A stretch of DNA of 64,000 nt, taken from Episyrphus balteatus. Its lineage: Eukaryota; Arthropoda; Insecta; Diptera; Syrphidae. How positions within the stretch are numbered: position 1 is the stretch's first letter; every line of letters starts with the position of its first letter. This document shows, piece after piece, positions 56,871 to 64,000 of this stretch. The DNA lies in contig NC_079134.1 in the NCBI RefSeq assembly GCF_945859705.1, positions 165,017,718 to 165,081,717 on the forward strand, given 5' to 3'. Under the pieces are notes generated by a model. The model was given only the letters and a program-made list of their open reading frames with translations, ran no database searches and had not been told where the DNA came from. The translations under genes were made by a program, and so were the position numbers.

Positions 56871-58263
56871 CAAAATCTTACTGAGAACATTTCAACCTTT
56901 GATTTGGTATGCCAAACACCTCAAAACTCTCGTAAACAACGAAGATATTGACCTTGAAAGACCGTGTGTCTATTCAGTTGACGCAAAAAAAAACTGCATT
57001 TTTCCATATGGGACGCTTTGTAAGAGAACACGAAAAAAAACAGCGGTACTTTGAGAATTATTCTTTCTGATTTGGTTTCTCAACATCGTAAGCTAACTGT
57101 AAACATCATCAAATGTTACATGAAAGATCAATCTTAGGAAAAAATTTACAAAATACCTTTGAAAATTTGTGTGCTTATTCAGTTGAAGCGGAGTGTAATT
57201 AACTAGTTTTTTATTTATTTACTACAGTACTTTTTCTTAAATCGGGAACACGTTTTTTGAATATCGATGTGACTTGAAGAATGAATACAAAACTAATGAA
57301 AACTATGAATTGAATTTGCATTTTAAATATACATGCTATGCTTATTTGTGAATAAAAATGTATGTTTTTTTTAAATTTTTGGCATTAAACGTGTAAAAAC
57401 CGATTTTTGAAAAAGTCTGAAAAAATTACTTTTTTTACCAAGCTAAATCTCTAAAATTATAACAATTAAAAATCTGAAAAATTTTCACATGATAGCTACA
57501 CTTATTAAATTTGAGTGTGTAAAGTTTTAAATTTTTTGAACGAATGGTTTGGCTGGAATTTAAAATTGATCGAACTAGGTCCAAGAAACCCCATGTTATT
57601 CCCATAAGAAACTTCAACCGCTTGGCGGCACGGGTTAGAATTAAGTTAGAGACTTGAAACTTGGAAAATATTTTTTTTAGTTTATTTCCAACCATATAAG
57701 ATCCTAGGAGCATAGAAATTCTTATTATTTTAAAATAATGAACACCCTATTGTGCACCTTGAAATTCACATCATGAAAAGCCACATTTTCTATTTACGAA
57801 AAAATAGCATAGATTCCGCAGTTTTGGTCAAATTCAATAAAAAAAAATACGCCAATTTGTGCTTAAATGTATATTATTTCAGAATATAACCTTACTTTAT
57901 TGTTTTGTTTGGTTTATTTTCCAAAAAAAAAAAAGTTGAAAAAATTGAGAAAAAAATCAATTTTATGGGATAAAAACCTACACTTTATTTGTTTAAACAA
58001 TAGACTTCTATACATCATTCAAAAGGTCTGGAAATCCTCTTTCCAAAAACATATAACATATTGAGAATTGTTAAAAAATGACTTAGATATTGATAGACTA
58101 TATCGTAAAGTCTGTAAAAATGGTTTTTTGTAAATTGAAAAAAAAAATGGAGGGTTCCAAAAAATATAACAAAAATATTTGTATGCATTATTCGACCATA
58201 CAAACAGCCTACACTATGTAATTACTCAGGTGTATTTTTTTGTTTTATTTTGTAGCACAGTGT

Positions 58264-58624
58264 TATTTGTGTAAAACTAAAAATGCTTTCAAGAGTCAAT
58301 TAAGAGAAAAAAGAAACAATACACTTAATGTTAAATTCATAAGTTTCCTTGTGTAAGATTGAATTCTTTATTAATCCAAGTCACTTAATTAATCAACTAA
58401 ACGATTTATCACCTGAAAACTATTATAAAAGTTGATCTTTAATGTGGGTAAGAAAAAAAAGTCAATCCAATCTAAATGATAACGAAGTATTTAAAACTCA
58501 AACCAGCTAGGTTGTTCAGGGGGTCAAACTATTTTTTCTTTCTTTTTTACTGGAGCAAGTGTATCTAATGCAAAGGGGTAAATAATGTCTTGAATAAGAG
58601 TTGATACCACATTGTTTGACATAC
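58264..58624. other. Start of probable intron after exon B
   Basis: On the minus strand this follows the GTATGT donor of the 58.6-kb exon. AT-rich, with no recognised acceptor-bounded exon. The Tc1-like element therefore probably sits in this intron. Confidence 0.45.
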
Positions 58625-58815
58625 CATAATTCTTCAATATCAGTGCAGTCAAAATTTTCTCCACTAACCGCACATCCATCATCTCCATATTCAGGTGTAA
58701 ATGCTGGATTGACAATTCCAGGTAATTGATTTTCTTCCACCAATGCACTGATAGTTTTTATACGGTTTCGACGAGGAATTCTTAAAACATTAACTAAATC
58801 TTTTGATTTCGTCAT
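58625..58815 (-). CDS. First coding exon of unidentified gene (form B)
   Basis: Sixty-three codons plus two bases, read leftwards. It starts at ATG 58815-58813 in the context AAAAAAATGACG; the frame upstream has no other ATG. The exon ends at 58625 immediately before GTATGTC, a near-ideal fly donor. The peptide begins MTKSKDLVNVLRIPRRNRIK, a basic N-terminus. It then turns acidic (residues 42-63: PEYGDDGCAV..., with DIEEL at the end), without a signal peptide or membrane span. PGIVNPAFTPE near residues 32-42 is a Pro-bearing linker. Composition is balanced and unlike neighbouring chance frames. Donor phase is 2, as in the 9.37-kb exon, so both could join the same downstream exon. I do not recognise the family. 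Confidence 0.65.
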
Positions 58816-59120
58816 TTTTTTAATTATTCTTGGGATAGGTACACAGAACAATTAATTAAATAGGGCGCAAGTAATTCACGACACGATGCTTTATATTTTG
58901 TTTCCAGTTTTTTTTTTTTAACACAGAACAACTGCTTTTAACTAGAAATCTAATTAAAATATCTAAAACTTTTACAATGTTGCAGTATGGATTCTATAAA
59001 TATCAAGATTTCGCTTTAAACTTTTGCTTTCGATAGATGCCTTTTTTAAGAGACTTTCATTAAACACTGCTAATCAGCGTACACTGTTTTGAACTATGAT
59101 GATGAGATTTGCATGATCAC
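58816..59120 (-). promoter_or_regulatory. Probable 5' UTR / promoter flank of exon B
   Basis: Directly upstream of the MTKSKDL start on the minus strand. It contains an A-rich leader and, around 58860-58890, 'gggcgcaagtaattcacgac' on the plus strand. No TATA box or initiator is certain. Assigned by position only. Confidence 0.3.
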
Positions 59121-61762
59121 TTCAAACTGATTTCCAAAAAAAAAAGGTTTCCCTTTGGGAAGATCAGCACGATCGATGTGATGTAGAGCAATTTAAATTT
59201 TGATGCTCAATGGGGCAGAAAATTAAAATCAATCAAGGTCGATACTTATTGTCACGTTCAAATTCAAATTCATTAGTTTGCGGGCTTGGAAGAGGAAAGA
59301 AGACGAGACATCAACTTGACGTTTTTGTGGGGGAGTTTTTCAATTAAATTTACTTAACAAAAAATCCCGACACGAGTTGTCTATATGCATAGATAGACTC
59401 ATAGGTATCTAAGCAATTGAAAACAATATAGAAAAAGCGGCGCTTTGTGTCTTGTTTGAGATCAGCAACAAAACTGTAACCAGTTAAGTGATGTGTGGTT
59501 TGTTTTATCAATGAGCAAAGAGAATAAAGTTTATTTCAGTTAAGGAAGGGGTTAAGGTACACACAAATGTGCAGTTCTAGTCACCGCTTGTCAAAATGAA
59601 TTATGTATTAATGCAATTTATAATTTTCCAATCAGCTGTTTAATGTACTGCACGAAATTAATTGCAACAAAGTCTATAACAATCGAGACGAAGTGTTATA
59701 TACCTATGTACTTTTAGCGATAAAAACCAAACCACCCATAAATAAAATAAATTAATTATAAAATTTTCAGAAACTGAGTCGAATTCATGCGAGATATAGA
59801 AATTTACTTATTGTATTATTGTATAGATTAATATAAATTATTATTTGTAGAATTTTAAGGCCCGTGTCCATTAGCCGTTTTACCCCTGTTTACCCTTTTT
59901 TGAAGTGATTTCGATTTTTTTTTTAGTTTAGCTTAAATTTTTAAACATTTCATGTCTATAAAATTAATAGATACCATTTACAGAAAATGCTTTAAACTCA
60001 GTAAATTTTTGTTTGATATTTTTGTACAATACGATTAAGAAAGCAATAAAAATGGTGTAGCTGTATTGACATATTTGTACTGCACTTATTTATTTTGATT
60101 CAACTGATTTTGATGAAATTTGCGTGCGATTGAACCAAACGTCCTTGGATTAAATAGGTAAAGATTTATAATTTCTTAAGTCAAGCAACAGGTTGTTGTT
60201 TGTGAATTTTGAATTCATTTAATAAATAACTACGCATGAACTAAAAAAAGCTTTAAGGCGGAGCATTGATGTCCTTTTGTTTGTCCTTTTTCAAAAGGGG
60301 AGTGTCCATTACAAATAAGACAACATGTTGATGTGGTTTTCAGTTAAATGATTTTTAAATTTAAAGTAATATGCTGAAGAACAAACCAGTATCTAGACAA
60401 GTTTGAAACTTTGAAACGCACTCAGCCAGACAATGCTCTGAACGAACAGTGAAATACGTGGATTAGATCTAAGTTTTTCGTACTTAGCCTAAAAGAAGGG
60501 TTGTTTTAAAATACTTTAACTTTGTTTTACTTAGTTTTTGGATTTTTAGAAGAAAGTAGGTTATATTTTTTGTTATTATTCTAGGAGGGAAACCTTATCG
60601 AAGAAAAGTTTCTTTTTATTTGTTTGTTTTATATCTATCTTAAGATAGAGTAAGTATATCTACTTTTTTTTTAAAGCTAGAATAATTGGTAAAAAAAACC
60701 CTATTTTGTCAATATCGACTTTGATTTGGAAATTTCCTCAACAAAAGCTCGTAAGAAGAAGGATTTTTGAAAAAAATAAAAAATTTTAGAAAAAAATGGG
60801 AACCAACAAAAACCTCATTTTAAAGTATACTAAAAACAATATTTTTGAGATTTTCCTACTTGCGATATTTGTATGGAATCATTAAAATTTTAAGTAGTGC
60901 GTTTTTAACTTAATTTAGACCTATGTTTACGCTTTCCAATTTGCCTACAAGAAACATGATGATTAAGAAGCTGCCAAAACAATAAAATCACTTTAAGAAA
61001 CCTATAACAAAAGTGTGTAGTTCAGTCAAACGAAAAAAATCTGACAACAAATTGGGTTCTTCTTTTTCAAGTGATTTTTAAATTTAAAGGAAAACTGTTA
61101 CTTCTAGTTCCGCTCTCCTCTACTCAAAAAATATTCATGTTTTCATAAGAAAGGACATTTTTTTCGAGTGCTCATATCGGTATTTATAAAATTCTTCTCC
61201 ACCCATTAGGTTGCACACGTGGTGTTAAAAAATGCAAATAGAGGGCATTTGAACCTGCTATTAAAGATGAAATTCTGCGTCGATCAGATTTTCCATATTT
61301 AATGAATTATAGGGCTGTAACAATATTTTTTATTTTAGTCCGATAATGTCAATAAAAAAAAAATAAAAAAAAAACACGTATACACCACAGTGAACGTGGA
61401 AAACGTTAAAATAATGGGAATTACAACTTATTTGCGCAGGTACAACACACCCAAATTGAATTTAAATAATACTTTCACTCAGTAAATGAACATAACCTTC
61501 ATCTTTTTCTTCGTCCGTGTTAATAAAAAAACAAAAAAAAAATATTTTCAAATAAGAATCAAATATTTTAAATTCAACTTATTAAAAAAAAAAACATATT
61601 ACAAAAACAAAAAATTAACAAATACAAACTTAACACAAGACACAAAAAATATAAACACCATTTTTTATAATGATTTTGGTTATATAGTAACCAAAAAGTC
61701 CTCTTCAGGGAATTTTTTACAATCGAATACACAATCCTGTAAAATGACTTTGAATAAATACA
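59121..61762. other. Upstream flank of exon B, no gene seen
   Basis: AT-rich. 'aaggcccgtgtccattagc' near 59859 looks like a Harbinger-type end with no partner found. 59.26-59.55 kb is slightly GC-richer. No exon is supported; the frame at 61486-61791 is Lys/Asn-rich chance. Confidence 0.4.
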
Positions 61763-61895
61763 GGGGTCGAATTACGGCATACGTTCGTTAACGAATGGTT
61801 GCTATGTGTCCCTATCGTTTTCTAATAATTAAATAGAGACATAAATAGTCAAAACGTTAACGTATGATCGTAATCGTGTGCCGTAATTCGACCCC
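61763..61895. mobile_element. Short GGG-TCGAA MITE, copy 2
   Basis: 133 bp. The left end GGGGTCGAATTACGGCATAC continues GTTCGTTAACG; the right end is the complement (GTGTGCCGTAATTCGACCCC). Shares ends and the 'agagacataaa' core with the 27.38-kb copy. No clear target duplication. Confidence 0.7.
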
Positions 61896-64000
61896 AGGTG
61901 TAGGTAATATTTCCTTTTGCTTTTGTGTAAAAGTTATTCGTCAAAGAATTACAAAAAGTTGTGAATATCGCACAACCCAGTAAACCGGGTAAAAACGGGT
62001 GAAGCAGTGAAAAAATTAATGACATAAGTTAACTGCATTTAATTTTTGTTCTAAGTGAATAATATGAATATGAAACCAAATTAAATTCTTGGACTTAATA
62101 AATTCTGATTTAAATCGTGATAATAAGGCCGTTATAGTAAAGCCTTAAAAAAGATCAAAATACAAAACATAAACATGAAAACTGTCTAATCTGACAGTAT
62201 GGTTTGAAAGTTTGATACCCCTTTGTAAAGATCAATGTTAACAAATTAAGAAAAAATATTTTCACCCTATCAAAATTTAACCGTTATAACGGTATTTCTA
62301 TTTTATGAACTTTATCTACTTAGCTTTATTTATAAGCTTTATTCAAGTTTACCTATAAGCTTTTATTCTCATCATGTTGCTGCAACAATTTTCCCTAACC
62401 AACTTAACCTAAAAAAAACCGTCATAAGCAACATTCCCATTATAACGATGAAGATGCTGTTGGCTCCCCACGGCAACAGGCCACTTGAAACATACTTATA
62501 AAAAAAAAACAATCATTTCCTCCGTCCGCGTATTGTGTGCGCGGGGCTTATGACAGAGGGCGGGGGAGTGCCTCCAAAAAACCTCACGATATCTTCTTTT
62601 CGTTGTTGTTTTTTTTTTTTTTTTCTTTCTGTCGTGTTTCTCTACATTTTCCGATTGGGGGAAGGCACATATAGGCAGCAAAAATCAAAACAACAACAAC
62701 AACAAAATATTATAGCCGATGGTTTTTTGATGGTGGTGAGATATCCAGCCAAGAGACAAACTCCAACATTCAGTTTAGTATAATTCAGTTGTATTTTGAA
62801 CGCGATGAAAAGTGGTTGTGATTGCTCCTTATAGTAAACGGCATTATTATACGTATATCATACAAAAAAAAGAATTCATTTTGAATTTTTTAAAACAAGA
62901 CTTTATTTTTTACATTTCCAAAATAGTTAAATCATAAAATAAAAACGTAAGTCTTAATCATAATTAAAAAAATTACTCCTATAAAACTTGTAAAAGGTGC
63001 TTTTTGATTTTGTGGCAAAAGTGACAGCTACCTACTTTATGATTGAGAATATTCTTTGATCGTTTATTCAAGTGCGAAAGAGTCAGAAGATACATTTTAT
63101 TATTACCGATCGCGTGAATATGATTACGTGGTGTAATAAAGAAGGAAACAAAATATTAAAAAAAAAACACATCCAAAAGAAGAGTATTGTTCTCTTTTTT
63201 ACCTGTTTACTTCTGATATTATCAAGAATTTTGTTCTTTTTTAAATTCTTGAATATATAAGAAGTCATTTTTTAAAATTCCAGACGTGTACATTTCTTGT
63301 TCGTTCAAAAAATTAGGATGTTTAGATTAAGCTCTTGACAGATAGCGAGTAATCGTTATAGGAGCAAAAGAATGTCGCTTCAAACGTCATCGAAGCGTTG
63401 ATCTTATTATGGCTTGTGGTGAATTTGCTATAAAAAGTGGGTGGAATTTGGAGTAAAGTGACAATCGTGGCATGACAATTTATATATATATGTTATTTAC
63501 TAATTATTGCAATAATAATGAAATAACAGAGAGAGAACAACAACACAAACTTATGTTATGTTGGTTTATTGACAGAAAACAAAAACTGTAAAATGCATTA
63601 GCATTAATGTGATTGTGACGCTAATTATTTAGATAGACGGATCGTTTCCTGCGCACAAGCAGATTTAACTCTTTTTGTCGTTTATTGTTGTTGTTGTTTC
63701 TACGATTCATGGAAGTAGGTATTATTTCTGTAGGTATGAAATGAATATAATGGAGGTCAAGAACCTTTTTGTAGCCGCAACAGCAGCAACATGATCGTGA
63801 TGTTGGTTGAGAAAAAGATTCATGATGACGACGCCGCGACATGGTGCGGCGAAGTTTACCTGTTATTATGCCGTTATTGTAGGTATATGTGAATTCATTG
63901 ACAAGAGCGAGTACCTTATACACAATTGAGTATAGTGCGTAAACTTGTAATTTTTTGTTGGTGTTGTTTAAGGCAACATTTCCAAAAAAATGTGGGTAAA
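61896..64000. other. Upstream flank with GC-rich island
   Basis: 62.45-62.79 kb is GC-rich by local standards ('cgcgtattgtgtgcgcgggg', 'gagggcgggggagtgcctcc') with a CAACAACAACAACAACA tract at 62690 and two 'attcagtt' words (62769, 62785) that match the fly initiator TCAGTT on the plus strand. 63.6-63.85 kb has TTGTTGTTGTTG and 'gacgacgccgcgacatggtg'. Either could be a promoter or untranslated exon. No coding exon is supported. Confidence 0.4.

Larger units (their letters stand above)
56082..58263. mobile_element. Degenerate Tc1-like transposon with ~200-bp TIRs
   Basis: 2.18 kb flanked by TA (56080-56081, 58264-58265). Left end ACACGGTGCGACACTG; right end, reverse-complemented, ACACTGTGCTACA. 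Inverted similarity runs over about 210 bp ('ttcgaccata/tggtcgaataatgca', 'ggaaccctccatttttttt', 'caatatgttatatgtttttg'). It contains pieces of a Tc1-type transposase on both strands around an internal palindrome (listed separately). Long TIRs plus TA target are typical of the Tc1/mariner superfamily. Frameshifts and the rearranged catalytic region make it inactive. Confidence 0.75.

Noticed and set aside
59857..59880. Harbinger-type terminus (ttaaggcccgtgtcc)
   Set aside because: No matching inverted end within several kb; single end is not enough.

Overview
The window looks like AT-rich nuclear DNA of a higher fly (brachyceran dipteran). The evidence is long A/T homopolymers, CAA/CAG/GTC microsatellites, GT-AG style splice donors after short open segments with fly-like start contexts, and many short terminal-inverted-repeat (TIR) elements and decayed LINE pieces. 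No bacterial-style genes, rRNA or CRISPR array are present. Nearly every open frame longer than 60 codons looks like chance or transposon debris.

Host genes. Only two segments look like host coding exons, both on the minus strand. One is a 63-codon first coding exon at 58.6-58.8 kb (starts MTKSKDL). The other is a 69-codon first coding exon at 9.37-9.58 kb (starts MPQAEGG). Each begins at an ATG in a fly-like context and ends at a strong donor (GTATGT, GTAAGC). Both leave the same reading phase, two bases into a codon. The simplest reading is that they are alternative first exons of one large minus-strand gene whose shared body lies below position 1, with most of the window being 5' introns and flanks. 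I do not recognise the protein. GC-richer stretches at 9.58-9.83, 14.5-15.55, 46.85-47.65 and 62.4-62.8 kb are candidate promoters, 5' exons or enhancers.

Mobile DNA, left to right. A FoldBack-like element with a 9-bp target duplication lies at 1.45-1.83 kb. A piggyBac-like MITE at 2.08-3.41 kb contains two further TIR elements, one of which contains a third; the last two carry tRNA-like Pol III box sequences. A Harbinger-like MITE lies at 6.6 kb. Old tandem arrays sit at 11.65-12.13 kb and 16.2-17.96 kb (about 127-bp period). An uninterrupted piggyBac-like MITE is at 21.2 kb and a 1-kb Harbinger-like element at 24.0-25.06 kb. Short GGG-TCGAA MITEs are at 27.4 and 61.8 kb. Several TIR and foldback structures lie at 30.5-31.7, 35.15-35.5, 48.1-51.1 and 53.1-53.75 kb. 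Reverse-transcriptase relics lie at 33.1-34.1 and 41.7 kb, and two 5'-truncated LINE insertions with target duplications at 38.4 and 41.25 kb. A dead Tc1-like transposon (56.08-58.26 kb) abuts the cut end of a second Harbinger-like MITE.

Most of the sequence is therefore intronic or intergenic DNA shaped by repeated nesting of small DNA transposons. The most unusual features are the nested TIR elements with tRNA-like cores, the hairpin-forming foldbacks, and the two distant first exons in matching phase.
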